DNA from: Bacteroidia bacterium
GTDB taxonomy: Bacteria > Bacteroidota > Bacteroidia > Bacteroidales > Paludibacteraceae
Length of the DNA: 63,139 nt
Direction of reading: 5' to 3'
Assembly: GCA_009929375.1 (NCBI GenBank)
Contig: SAAO01000028.1
Span: 1-63,139 of the forward strand
Of the stretch, positions 44,095 through 52,558 are shown piece by piece; position 1 is the stretch's first letter, and every line of letters begins with the position of its first letter. The position numbers were made by a program, and so were the translations under genes. The notes under the pieces are model-generated. The model did not search any database and had not been told where the DNA came from. It saw only the letters and a program-made list of their open reading frames with translations.

Positions 44095-45897
44095 ATGAAA
44101 CGAAAACATATTCTCCTTTTGGCAATTGCCTCATTTTTCAGCAATAACAATTTGTGGTCTCAAACAAATGTAATCATCAATCCGACTGTCACTTATCAGA
44201 CTATTCATGGTTTTGGTGCGTCGGATGCGTGGAATGCTGATTTTGTGGGAAAATACTGGAACAACAGCGTGAAAAGTGACATTGCCAAAAAACTTTTCTC
44301 AAAAAACTTTTTAGGCAACGGAAATCCCGAAGGAATAGGGCTTTCGCGCTGGCGGTTCAATATTGGAGCCGGAAGTGCTGAACAGGGAACTGCATCGAAT
44401 ATTGAAATGGCCGAAAGAAGAGCCGAGTGTTTTCTGAACGAAGACGGCTCTTACAACTGGAACAAACAGTCGGGTCAGCAATGGTTTCTGACACAAGCGA
44501 AAACCTACGGCGTGGAAAATCTGGTGGCATTCGTAAACAGTCCTCCCCGCTTTTTTACCAAAAACGGACGGGCCAACAGCGACAATACAAACCGATACGG
44601 CAATACCAATCTGAAAGATGACGCTTACGACGAATATGCAAAGTTTCTGGCAGCTGTTCTGAATAATTTCAAGCGCAAAGGAATTCCTTTTTCGCAAATA
44701 AGTCCCATAAACGAACCTCAGTACGAATGGAATGAAGGCCAGGAAGGTTGCCCATGGTTGAATACCGAAATAAGCCGGCTTGCCAAAGAACTGAGCAAAA
44801 CGCTTGTGGACAGTGGACTCGACACGAAAATTCTACTTTCGGAAGCAGCCAGTTTTAAAGATTTATATTCCGATAACGGAAATGCCGACAAAGCCAATCA
44901 GATTTGGAAATTCTTCTCATCCTCGCGCACTGAATACATTGGCAATCTGTCGAATATGCTTTACGGACTCGGCGGTCATTCGTACTGGACCGATGGCGAC
45001 GATGCCACTATTCGCTCGGTAAGACAGGATTTGTACAACAAAAGTGTGCAATACGGAAAAATTGAACTTTATCAAACAGAGTACAATCTTTTATCGAAAA
45101 GTTTTTCCGATTATTTGACCAATGCAGTGTTTCTGGCCAAAATAATGTATGCCGATCTGGCTATTGCCAATGTGTCGGTGTGGGATTACTGGACAGCTAT
45201 GGAACGTGAGCGCTGGAGTCAGCTAAACCGCTTTTATTTGATTCGGTTAAGGCCTTCGGGTGGCGATTATGCCGATCTGACAACCGGTGGCACTGTGGCG
45301 CACAATAAAAACTTGTGGGCATTGGGCAATTACAGCCTTTTTATCCGACCCGGCTACAAACGCATTATGACTTCAGGTGCCGATAATCTGGCCGGACTTA
45401 TGTGTTCGTCGTATATTTCGCCCGACTCGTTGCGCATTGTTTCGGTATACGTGAATATAAGCAACGAGGATATTGCTGTAAATCATAAGTTTGAAAATAT
45501 TTTTCATGAACTGGAGCTAAACAAGATAACTCCTTACATTACCAACAGCACCAACAATCTGACTGTAAAATCAGCTATTCCAACGAATTCTGCTTATACA
45601 ATTCCCGCCATGTCAGTAGTCACATTAGTGGCTGATTTTCAAAAGAAAAACACGGACATTGATCAAAACCAACTCGACAATTTAAAGGTTTACCCGAATC
45701 CGACAACCGGCATTGTGAATATACAGCTTAACGCAAGTCAGTTACCTGCCGAATTAATTTTAATGGATGTAAGTGGCAAAAAAGTGATTCAAACCATTGT
45801 TAATACTGAAAATCACATTCTCGATATTAGCAGTAAACCAGCCGGCATTTACTTCCTGCATTTAAACAACGAAAAAATTAAAATCGTAAAACAATAA
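44095..45897 (+). CDS. Secreted GH30-family glycoside hydrolase with T9SS sorting domain
   Basis: A 600-residue enzyme from the ATG at 44095. The signal peptide ends in NNLWSQ, giving Gln as the likely mature start. The TIM-barrel shows GFGASDAWN near residue 40, LSRWRFNIGAG, the acid/base E207 in SPINEPQYEW and the nucleophile E329 in LYQTEYNLL. This resembles the endo-beta-1,6-galactanase and related GH30 subfamilies. A beta domain follows, then a sorting tail (KVYPNPTTGIVNI, SSKPAGIYFLHL). No sus-type transport genes are nearby, so the polysaccharide target is open. Confidence 0.88.
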   Translation: MKRKHILLLAIASFFSNNNLWSQTNVIINPTVTYQTIHGFGASDAWNADFVGKYWNNSVKSDIAKKLFSKNFLGNGNPEGIGLSRWRFNIGAGSAEQGTASNIEMAERRAECFLNEDGSYNWNKQSGQQWFLTQAKTYGVENLVAFVNSPPRFFTKNGRANSDNTNRYGNTNLKDDAYDEYAKFLAAVLNNFKRKGIPFSQISPINEPQYEWNEGQEGCPWLNTEISRLAKELSKTLVDSGLDTKILLSEAASFKDLYSDNGNADKANQIWKFFSSSRTEYIGNLSNMLYGLGGHSYWTDGDDATIRSVRQDLYNKSVQYGKIELYQTEYNLLSKSFSDYLTNAVFLAKIMYADLAIANVSVWDYWTAMERERWSQLNRFYLIRLRPSGGDYADLTTGGTVAHNKNLWALGNYSLFIRPGYKRIMTSGADNLAGLMCSSYISPDSLRIVSVYVNISNEDIAVNHKFENIFHELELNKITPYITNSTNNLTVKSAIPTNSAYTIPAMSVVTLVADFQKKNTDIDQNQLDNLKVYPNPTTGIVNIQLNASQLPAELILMDVSGKKVIQTIVNTENHILDISSKPAGIYFLHLNNEKIKIVKQ

Positions 45898-46083
45898 GCC
45901 ATCAACAGACAATTCACCGCAAATTATGCGGTGATTAAGCCATTTATTCACCGCATCCATAGTTGAAACACTGAAATTAGGTTTTGTATTTTCTATCAAA
46001 ATAAAAACAGCCGAACATTCAGTAATCTTTCATTGTTTATTGTAACTGTTACAAATAAAGAAAACAAAGGAAAGAATATCATC

Positions 46084-47109
46084 ATGTTAGCAAATAAAGT
46101 TGATCGTAAAATTTTAAAAGAAAACCTCCACAAAGAAACCTTTAAACGCCGCACTATATCGTTTTACAAATACTTCGAAATTGAAAATCCACAACAATTC
46201 CGCGACGATATTTACCGCAGCTGGGACGAACTGAACTGTTTTGGACGCATTTACGTTGCCCGTGAAGGGATTAATGCGCAAATGAGCGTGCCCGAACATA
46301 ATCTTGATGAATTTCTGACAAGGCTATACGCCATTCCTCAACTCAACAACACTCCGATTAAATATGCCCTTGAAGATGATGGAAAATCGTTTTACAAACT
46401 TACCATCAAAGTGCGTCCCAAAATTGTGGCCGATGGGCTGGAGCATGGCACTTACGACCTTTCTCGCGTAGGGAAACACCTTACTGCACTCGAATTTCAT
46501 GAAGCTATAGACCAACCCGACACCATAGTGATAGATATGCGCAACCATTACGAAAGTGAAATCGGACATTTTAAAAATGCTTATTGCCCTGATGCCGATA
46601 CTTTCAGAGAAGAAATTCTGATGGTAATGGAGAAGTTCAAAGATGAAAAAGATAAGAATTTCCTGCTTTACTGCACGGGCGGTGTTCGTTGCGAAAAGGC
46701 CAGTGCTTATATGATTAACAACGGATTTGGAAAAGTTTCGCAACTTTATGGTGGTATTATTGAATACGCTCAGCAAATAAAACAGCTCAATATTGAATCG
46801 AAATTTTTCGGTAAAAACTTTGTTTTCGATGAACGTTTGGGCGAGTCGGTCGACGGACAAATTATTGCCCGCTGCCATCAATGTGGAAAGCCTGCCGACA
46901 CGCATACCAACTGTGCCAACAACGACTGTCACCTGTTATTTATTCAATGTGCTGAATGTCGTGAGAAATACGACGGTTGCTGCAGCGACGAATGTAAACA
47001 CATTTTTCAGTTACCTGAAGATGAGCGCATCAAACTCCGAGCTTCCAATGCTGAACGTTATGCCGATAGCAAAATTTTCAAAAGTCGCCTGCGTCCAAGG
47101 CTGAAGTAA
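46084..47109 (+). CDS. trhO: tRNA uridine(34) hydroxylase TrhO (rhodanese-like, YceA family)
   Basis: Oxygen-dependent enzyme that makes 5-hydroxyuridine at tRNA position 34. The ATG at 46084 gives 341 residues, close to E. coli TrhO (350). An N-terminal acylphosphatase-like domain (YVAREGINAQMSVP) is followed by a rhodanese domain with the active Cys C197 in LLYCTGGVRCEKAS and by a C-terminal cysteine-rich, zinc-finger-like region (RCHQCGKPADTH, CAECREKYDGCC) before RSRLRPRL-type basic residues. It is monocistronic and converges with the AAA ATPase gene. Confidence 0.93.
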   Translation: MLANKVDRKILKENLHKETFKRRTISFYKYFEIENPQQFRDDIYRSWDELNCFGRIYVAREGINAQMSVPEHNLDEFLTRLYAIPQLNNTPIKYALEDDGKSFYKLTIKVRPKIVADGLEHGTYDLSRVGKHLTALEFHEAIDQPDTIVIDMRNHYESEIGHFKNAYCPDADTFREEILMVMEKFKDEKDKNFLLYCTGGVRCEKASAYMINNGFGKVSQLYGGIIEYAQQIKQLNIESKFFGKNFVFDERLGESVDGQIIARCHQCGKPADTHTNCANNDCHLLFIQCAECREKYDGCCSDECKHIFQLPEDERIKLRASNAERYADSKIFKSRLRPRLK

Positions 47110-47168
47110 TGTTTTCTTTCAAAAGATCAACAAAACAGCAGAATAAATGCAAGTTTCCTGTTATACAG

Positions 47169-48338
47169 TTAATAAGTCAATCCAAAGTGCCACAAAGGTA
47201 TAACATTATTAAATCCAAATTCAATATCATCTTTTACAACAAATGCGTTTGGTATATCAATTATTTGCTTTTGTTTTTTATTTTTTCCTCCAATTTCAAA
47301 AACAAAATCCTGAACCTTAAAATCGCCAGTCGCAGGAGTGAACACTTTGTGTTTTACACGCATTTGATTTAAGAAAAATGTTTCGCGCACATTTCCGGTA
47401 TTTGCATTATCAGAAGCTAGTGCATACACCAGATTAGGATTTTCGAGATAAATTTTATCTACTTTTCCTAATCCCCTCAGTCCGCCTGTGTCACTGTGGA
47501 CCTGAATTATCATCCCTGCATCTTCAATAAAATCACAATAATCAGCGATATTATTTCTACTGGCAACCAATGCTGTGGCAATCGACGAGAAATTTGGTTT
47601 AAATGGTACACTTTTAGCAATTATAGCCAGTAATTGTTTTAATTTTCGGGCTGTTGAAATATTCATACCGGCATAAAACGGAATGTCGTTTTCGAGTGTC
47701 TGATTTACAATTTGTTGTAAGCGTATTTCAAAATTATTATCGTTTGCAAATGGGTAGTAGCCATTTTTCAGGTACATATTGTAATAAACCAATGGAAGTT
47801 TAAGCTCTGAATCAGGCACTTTGTGCGAAACAATTTCGTCAACACTATAAATACGCATCTTTATTGAATGAAAAAGATCAAGGTACTCGCGAAATGACAA
47901 ACCCTGCATGTGATACATCACAGCCCGTCGGCTTAAATCAGATGCTCCCTTTTTTATATCGAGTACCGACGATCCTGTAAAAACAAGTTTAAGTTCGCTA
48001 AAATAATCATAGATCAGCTTTAATTCTTTTGACCACTCAGCATATTTATGTATCTCATCAATATATAAATATTTACCACCACGCTTCACAAAATTTTCGG
48101 CAAGATCGAGAAGTTTGTGATCAGAAAAATAAAAATCCTCAGCATTCACATAGAGCGTCTTATCCTTTTCAGCATGGTTCTGAATATGCTGGAGTAACAT
48201 GGTCGTTTTACCTACACCACGCGGTCCGGTTAAACCTATTAATCGACTATCCCAATCAATTTCAGAATATATGTAGCGTACGAATTCCGGTGTTGACCCA
48301 TTAATCAATTTGTAAAAATATTCGTATAACTTATCCAT
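47169..48338 (-). CDS. AAA ATPase with C-terminal DUF4143 domain
   Basis: A 389-residue ATPase from the ATG at 48338. Walker A is GPRGVGKTTMLLQHI and Walker B is KYLYIDEIHKYAEWS, followed by sensor VFTGSSVLDI, then the DUF4143 region (LSFREYLDLFH, YFLKNGYYPFA-like). These AAA_14/DUF4143 proteins are common, often multicopy and mobile in Bacteroidota, with unknown role, possibly toxin-antitoxin-like or phage defence. A longer start at 48395 lies inside the operator region and is unlikely. The base composition is richer in AT than that of its neighbours, consistent with transfer. Confidence 0.87.
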   Translation of the reverse strand: MDKLYEYFYKLINGSTPEFVRYIYSEIDWDSRLIGLTGPRGVGKTTMLLQHIQNHAEKDKTLYVNAEDFYFSDHKLLDLAENFVKRGGKYLYIDEIHKYAEWSKELKLIYDYFSELKLVFTGSSVLDIKKGASDLSRRAVMYHMQGLSFREYLDLFHSIKMRIYSVDEIVSHKVPDSELKLPLVYYNMYLKNGYYPFANDNNFEIRLQQIVNQTLENDIPFYAGMNISTARKLKQLLAIIAKSVPFKPNFSSIATALVASRNNIADYCDFIEDAGMIIQVHSDTGGLRGLGKVDKIYLENPNLVYALASDNANTGNVRETFFLNQMRVKHKVFTPATGDFKVQDFVFEIGGKNKKQKQIIDIPNAFVVKDDIEFGFNNVIPLWHFGLTY

Positions 48339-48356
48339 AGCAATATAATTTTGCAG

Positions 48357-48419
48357 CAAATATACATATTTTGCACCATAACAGTGCAAATACATTGCCT
48401 TTTCGCACTATAATAGTGC
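48357..48419 (-). promoter_or_regulatory. Promoter and paired palindromic operators of the AAA ATPase gene
   Basis: The -7 element is TATATTTG on the minus strand (48364-48357). Upstream are two 15-base palindromes: 48373-48387 (GCACTGTTATGGTGC on the minus strand, two mismatches) and 48405-48419 (GCACTATTATAGTGC, perfect arms). They start 32 bases apart, three helical turns, and the proximal one fills the spacer between -33 and -7. This is the layout of a repressor site. Confidence 0.7.
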
Positions 48420-48481
48420 ATTTTTTCAAATAAAAAAACACAATTTCTTCTAAACAATAATGCAGATAAGTCTTAATCAAT

Positions 48482-48514
48482 AAAAAAAACGCAGCTGATG
48501 TATATCAACTGCGT
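48482..48514 (-). terminator. Intrinsic terminator of ppa
   Basis: ACGCAGCTGAT (48489-48499) pairs with ATCAACTGCGT (48504-48514), one mismatch, with an A-run at 48482-48488 that gives a T-run on the minus strand. Confidence 0.8.
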
Positions 48515-48558
48515 CCTTCTATAGGAAATTTCAATTCAGCGAAATAAAGTTTCTTTAC

Positions 48559-49122
48559 TTATCCGAAGAACCATTTATGCAGTTCGCCATAATGTTTTTT
48601 ATACATTACATAACTATCTTCAAGGATTTTAAGGGCGGTTTTCTTATCAAAAAACTTCTCTACAACTACGGTTTTGTTCTCGAGTTTGGTGTAATCTTCG
48701 AAAAAACTCATGATTTCGGTAGTCATGTGTTGGGGCAATTCCGATATATCATTGAAGTGATTTACGCTGGGATCGCCAGCTGCCACAGCAATAATTTTAT
48801 CGTCAGCCTCACCATTGTCGAGCATTCGCATTACACCAATCACTTTTGCTTCCACAATGCAAAGCGGAACCACTTCAATTTGCGATAAAATGAGAATATC
48901 GAGCGGGTCACGGTCGTCGCAATAGCTTTGCGGAATAAATCCATAATTATGAGGATAATACATTGAAGAAAAGAGCACTCTGTCGAGTTTCAACAAACCA
49001 CTATCCTTATCGAGTTCGTATTTTGCCCGGTTGCCTTTTGGAATTTCGATAATTCCTTTTACCACATCAGCTCTATCGGTTTGTGGCGTTACCTGATGCC
49101 ACGGATTGAAATTGTTTCGCAT
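48559..49122 (-). CDS. ppa: Inorganic pyrophosphatase (family I)
   Basis: Soluble Mg-dependent enzyme that hydrolyses pyrophosphate. The 187 residues hold [45 protein letters not shown] with the signature DRDPLDI, and [17 protein letters not shown], all with the metal-binding Asp residues. Length is normal for the bacterial family. It lies 28 bases downstream of bcp on the same strand, so the two are probably co-transcribed. Confidence 0.96.
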   Translation of the reverse strand: MRNNFNPWHQVTPQTDRADVVKGIIEIPKGNRAKYELDKDSGLLKLDRVLFSSMYYPHNYGFIPQSYCDDRDPLDILILSQIEVVPLCIVEAKVIGVMRMLDNGEADDKIIAVAAGDPSVNHFNDISELPQHMTTEIMSFFEDYTKLENKTVVVEKFFDKKTALKILEDSYVMYKKHYGELHKWFFG

Positions 49123-49150
49123 TAATATTATTTATCTGATTAGTTGATTT

Positions 49151-49603
49151 TCAGAGAATCTGATCTGCATGTGCTTTTGTATTCACTTCTTTGGGGTCGA
49201 TGACACGCTCAATAATGCCATTCTCGTCGATAATAAAAGTCGTACGGAACATTCCCATATATTTTCGTCCGTACATCGATTTTTCGCCCCAGGTACCAAA
49301 TTGCTCTGCGAGTTTCGTGTCGGTATCAGCAATGAGTTGAAACGGCAGGTTTTGTTTGGCAATAAATTTTTGATGTGAGCTGGCATTGTCGGCACTTACA
49401 CCCAACACTTCGTAACCTGCTTTACGCAAATCGTCGTAACCGTCGCGCAAACTGCAAGCCTGAGCCGTACAACCCGGCGTATTATCTTTGGGATAAAAAT
49501 AAAGAACAAGTTTTTTACCAGCAAAATCTGAAAGACGGATTTCTTTTCCATCCTGATTTACACCTAAAACTTCCGGTGCTTTGTCGCCTGCTTTTAGTGC
49601 CAT
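49151..49603 (-). CDS. bcp: Thioredoxin-dependent thiol peroxidase (Bcp/PrxQ)
   Basis: Peroxiredoxin of the Bcp/PrxQ type. The 150 residues show the peroxidatic C45 and resolving C50 in DNTPGCTAQACSL, the five-residue spacing typical of PrxQ with an intrahelix disulfide, and GRKYMGMFRTTFIID later. It complements rubrerythrin in peroxide defence. A minus-strand TAACTTTG at 49634-49627 is a possible -7 element 24 bases before the start. Confidence 0.95.
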   Translation of the reverse strand: MALKAGDKAPEVLGVNQDGKEIRLSDFAGKKLVLYFYPKDNTPGCTAQACSLRDGYDDLRKAGYEVLGVSADNASSHQKFIAKQNLPFQLIADTDTKLAEQFGTWGEKSMYGRKYMGMFRTTFIIDENGIIERVIDPKEVNTKAHADQIL

Positions 49604-49689
49604 AATACTTAGTTTTTTTGTTATTGCAAAGTTATTGAATAAAAAATGAATTTTACTTTATATAAACAATAAATTTTGATGAATGTTTT

Positions 49690-49840
49690 TACTTGGGGTT
49701 TCAGAGTTTAAGGTTTCAGAGTTTTGGGTTGATTGGTTGATTGATTAGTTGGGTAATCGGTTAATCGGTTAATTAGTTTTATGAGTAGATACTATTAAAT
49801 AGTAAATGGTAAATGCAAAAATGGTAAATGACTAAATCTT
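49690..49840. repeat. Ordered word repeats before the nitroreductase gene
   Basis: GGGTTTCAGAGTTTAAGG (49696-49713), TTGATTGGTTGATTGATTAG (49728-49747), GGTTAATCGGTTAATTAG and AAATAGTAAATGGTAAATG follow one another. The same word types in the same order occur at 3288-3421, in a different gene setting. Confidence 0.75.
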
Positions 49841-49844
49841 TCTA

Positions 49845-49852
49845 TATCTTTG
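49845..49852 (+). promoter_or_regulatory. Promoter -7 element of the nitroreductase-cidAB unit
   Basis: TATCTTTG followed by CA, 24 bases before the start codon. Confidence 0.7.
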
Positions 49853-49876
49853 CATAAAATTTAAACACCACACAAA

Positions 49877-50620
49877 ATGCTTGATTTTTTGAAACAACGC
49901 CGGACTATTCGTCAATACATTGAAAAAGCCATTCCGGAAGAACTTATGACCGAATTACTGAATGCTGCAGCGCAAAGTTCGAACACAGGCAATATGCAGG
50001 CTTACAGTGTGGTTGTAACAACCAACGACGAAATCAAAGCACAGCTGGCTCCTGCACATTTCAATCAACCCATGGTGACAAAAGCGCCGGCTGTACTGAC
50101 TTTTTGCGCAGATTTCAACCGTTTCAGCAAATGGTGCGAACAAAGAAATGCTGTGCCGGGTTATGACAATTTTCAATCGTTTATGGCTACAGCTATCGAT
50201 GCAATTATTTTTGCACAGACTTTTGCGGTTGCAGCCGAAAGTGCCGGACTCGGCATTTGTTATCTCGGAACTACGACTTACAATGCCGGTGAAATTATCG
50301 AAGCACTTAATTTACCAAAACTGGTAGTGCCCATCACTACCATTACCGTAGGTTATCCCGAAAAAATGCCGGAACTGACTGATCGTCTGCCGCTCGAAGC
50401 TGTGGTTCATTACGAAAAATACGCTGATTTCAGCAGCGAAAAAATTGATCTGCTTTATTCCGAAAAGGAAAACAGCGACTTTTATAAGAACTTTGTAGCC
50501 GAAAATAATAAGGAAACACTTGCTCAGGTTTTTACAGATATCCGTTATTCAAAAGCAAACAATGAGTTTTTCAGCGATAAATTTCTGAAAGTACTCAAAC
50601 AACAGGGCTTTCTTGACTAA
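49877..50620 (+). CDS. Nitroreductase family protein (NfsA-like)
   Basis: FMN-dependent NAD(P)H oxidoreductase of 247 residues. The N-terminal RRTIRQYIEKAIPEEL and AAAQSSNTGNMQAYSVVV contact FMN in the family, and ESAGLGICYLGTTTYN and PITTITVGYP are typical of the NfsA/FRP group. The natural substrate is uncertain (quinones, flavins or nitro compounds). It lies 15 bases before cidA and probably shares its transcript, an unusual partner for a holin-like pair. Confidence 0.9.
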   Translation: MLDFLKQRRTIRQYIEKAIPEELMTELLNAAAQSSNTGNMQAYSVVVTTNDEIKAQLAPAHFNQPMVTKAPAVLTFCADFNRFSKWCEQRNAVPGYDNFQSFMATAIDAIIFAQTFAVAAESAGLGICYLGTTTYNAGEIIEALNLPKLVVPITTITVGYPEKMPELTDRLPLEAVVHYEKYADFSSEKIDLLYSEKENSDFYKNFVAENNKETLAQVFTDIRYSKANNEFFSDKFLKVLKQQGFLD

Positions 50621-50635
50621 AATTAAATTCAAAAC

Positions 50636-50998
50636 ATGATCAGAGGTTCATTTTACATATTGCTTTTTTACTTTTTAGGTGAAATGCTCAGTAAGCTTAT
50701 CGGAGGATTTGTTCCGGGCAGCGTACTCGGCATGGTTCTTCTTTTTCTGGCCTTGTACTTCAAAGTAATAAAACCTGAAAGCGTAAAAGATGTAGCTACT
50801 TCCATTACTAAAAATATGGCTGTATTCTTTGTGCCTGCAGGTGTCGGATTAATGGTTTATGCTGAACTGGTATCGAAATCGCTGGCTGCCATACTCGTAG
50901 CCATTGCCGGAAGTACGATACTGACCATCATAACAGTTGCACTTGTGCAGGAAAATTTTGAAAAACGCCGTGCTAAAAATAAGGAGCTACAAAAATGA
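50636..50998 (+). CDS. CidA/LrgA-family holin-like membrane protein
   Basis: A 120-residue protein with four hydrophobic segments and the CidA/LrgA core FVPGSVLGMVLLFLALYFKV and VFFVPAGVGLMVY. In staphylococci these proteins modulate murein hydrolases and cell death; in other bacteria they are linked to pyruvate or by-product transport. The next gene, cidB/lrgB, overlaps by 4 bases (ATGA), so the two are co-translated. Which of the two paralogues (Cid or Lrg) it corresponds to cannot be told. Confidence 0.9.
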   Translation: MIRGSFYILLFYFLGEMLSKLIGGFVPGSVLGMVLLFLALYFKVIKPESVKDVATSITKNMAVFFVPAGVGLMVYAELVSKSLAAILVAIAGSTILTIITVALVQENFEKRRAKNKELQK

Positions 50999-51705
50999 AT
51001 GACTTTTTAAACACTGTAAGGCCATATCTGAGCACCGAAATATTTCTGTTGGCGCTTGTGCTCGGAGTTTTTTATCTGGGAATAATCATTTATCAGAAAA
51101 CAAAAATCACCCTGCTGCAACCACTGCTTACTGCCATGGTGATAATAATTCCGTTTCTGATCTTCACAGGCATCGATTATCAAACATTTTATCAGAACAC
51201 CCGCATACTGAATTTCATGCTCGGTCCCAGTGTGGTAGCACTGGGTTATGTACTTTACGAGCAAATTGGTCACATAAAAGGAAATGTAATTTCAATTCTC
51301 ACTGCTGTGTTTACCGGAAGTGTGGTAGGTATAGTGAGTGTGGTATTATTGGCTAAACTGTTTGGAGCTGATAAAATTCTGATGGCTTCGCTTGCACCAA
51401 AATCGGTAACAACTCCTATTGCCATCAGTCTGGCTGAGAAAACAGGCGGTGTGCCTGCGCTTGCAGCAGCTTTTGTGGTACTTTGTGGTATTTTCGGAGG
51501 TTTGGTGGGACCAATTGTACTGAGACGTATCGGCGTAAAAAGTAAAATTGCAAAAGGTCTGGCCATGGGCTCCGCATCTCATGCGCTTGGCACTGCCCGT
51601 GCAATGGAAATGGGTGCACTCGAAGGAGCTATCAGCGGCCTGGCCATTGGCATTATGGGAATTATGACTGCTCTACTGATTCCGTTTGCCGAAAATCTGT
51701 TTTAA
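50995..51705 (+). CDS. CidB/LrgB-family membrane protein
   Basis: A 236-residue multispanning protein. Family signatures are MLGPSVVALGYVLYEQIGHI, SLAPKSVTTPIAISLAEKTG and GSASHALGTARAMEMGALEGA. It is the partner of the overlapping CidA/LrgA gene, as in most genomes. Its last 4 bases overlap the end of the convergent marR gene, so transcripts from the two sides run into each other; no terminator lies between. Confidence 0.93.
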   Translation: MNDFLNTVRPYLSTEIFLLALVLGVFYLGIIIYQKTKITLLQPLLTAMVIIIPFLIFTGIDYQTFYQNTRILNFMLGPSVVALGYVLYEQIGHIKGNVISILTAVFTGSVVGIVSVVLLAKLFGADKILMASLAPKSVTTPIAISLAEKTGGVPALAAAFVVLCGIFGGLVGPIVLRRIGVKSKIAKGLAMGSASHALGTARAMEMGALEGAISGLAIGIMGIMTALLIPFAENLF

Positions 51706-52358
51706 ATAAGCTCCTCGAGTTCCGATTCCTTTTTATTCATGAAAATATCATTGTGATAATGTTCGAGTTTTCGTAACATATAGGCCATTGTATTTTTTTC
51801 TGTTTCGTTCAGATTGCCGGTTACGATTTTCGAAACTTTCTGCATTTCGGGGAGAATTTTTATAATTTCCATACGGCCGGCAGGAGTCATTTTCACCCTT
51901 ACACTTCGTTTATCGGTTTCGTCGTTGAACGATTCAATCAGACCCATTTTAATCATTCGGTTGATGATTTCTGTTCCGGACGTTTTTTCCATCACCTGTT
52001 TCTGAATCAGTTCACTTTTCGAAAGGCTTTCGTAAGTCATCAATGTCATTAAAAATGAAAATTCATCGGCCGTTTTTATTGCACTATCGCGCAAAGCCTT
52101 CTTTATATATCCTTTCGCATAACGAAACATAAGGACTATAAGTATGGAAATATCGGTAACAGGACCATCCGTTTCTTCATATTTATATCCCGCATAATCT
52201 CCCTTCAGCTGTTTTGTTTTTATGTTTTCATATCTGTTTTTGCTGTTTAAAAAACCCAGAAAATCAGACATATTCATTTCCTGACCCACCACTTCTCTCT
52301 CCGATTCAAATTCGTCGAGAAGTTCAATCAATTCAATAAGTATTTTTTTTGTTTTCAT
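51702..52358 (-). CDS. MarR-family transcriptional regulator
   Basis: A 218-residue regulator with a winged-helix core near residues 85-185: DEFSFLMTLMTYESLSKSEL, MEKTSGTEIINRMIKMGLIE and DKRSVRVKMTPAGR, the last being the MarR wing. The N-terminal ~70 residues are longer than in typical MarR proteins (about 145 residues) and probably add dimer contacts. It is divergent from the carotenoid gene crtB, with a palindrome in between. MarR genes beside carotenoid genes are common in Bacteroidota, so control of the cluster is likely. Confidence 0.88.
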   Translation of the reverse strand: MKTKKILIELIELLDEFESEREVVGQEMNMSDFLGFLNSKNRYENIKTKQLKGDYAGYKYEETDGPVTDISILIVLMFRYAKGYIKKALRDSAIKTADEFSFLMTLMTYESLSKSELIQKQVMEKTSGTEIINRMIKMGLIESFNDETDKRSVRVKMTPAGRMEIIKILPEMQKVSKIVTGNLNETEKNTMAYMLRKLEHYHNDIFMNKKESELEELI

Positions 52359-52495
52359 TATTTAAATCTGTTCACATTCAAATTCCAACAAAATTATAAA
52401 AAAATAATTTTTACACGATCAGTTTGATAATCAAAGCCCAAAAAGAAAATTATGGATAAAAACCACAAATATACAGTTCGGCTTTGAACTTTTTT

Positions 52496-52530
52496 GTACC
52501 ATATTTGTATTATTAAATACAATTATGTAC
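52496..52530. promoter_or_regulatory. Palindromic candidate operator between marR and crtB
   Basis: TTGTATT-ATTA-AATACAA (52505-52522) has perfect 7-base arms and lies within a wider imperfect palindrome bounded by GTAC at 52496-52499 and 52527-52530. Placement between the divergent genes fits a MarR site. Confidence 0.5.
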
Positions 52531-52558
52531 TATTTTGTTCATTTCAAAATAAAATTTT

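Noticed and set aside
45914-45934. TCACCGCA/TGCGGTGA hairpin after the GH30 gene as a terminator
   Set aside because: The arms are only 8 bases and no T-run follows; it may be incidental, so it was left out of the feature list.
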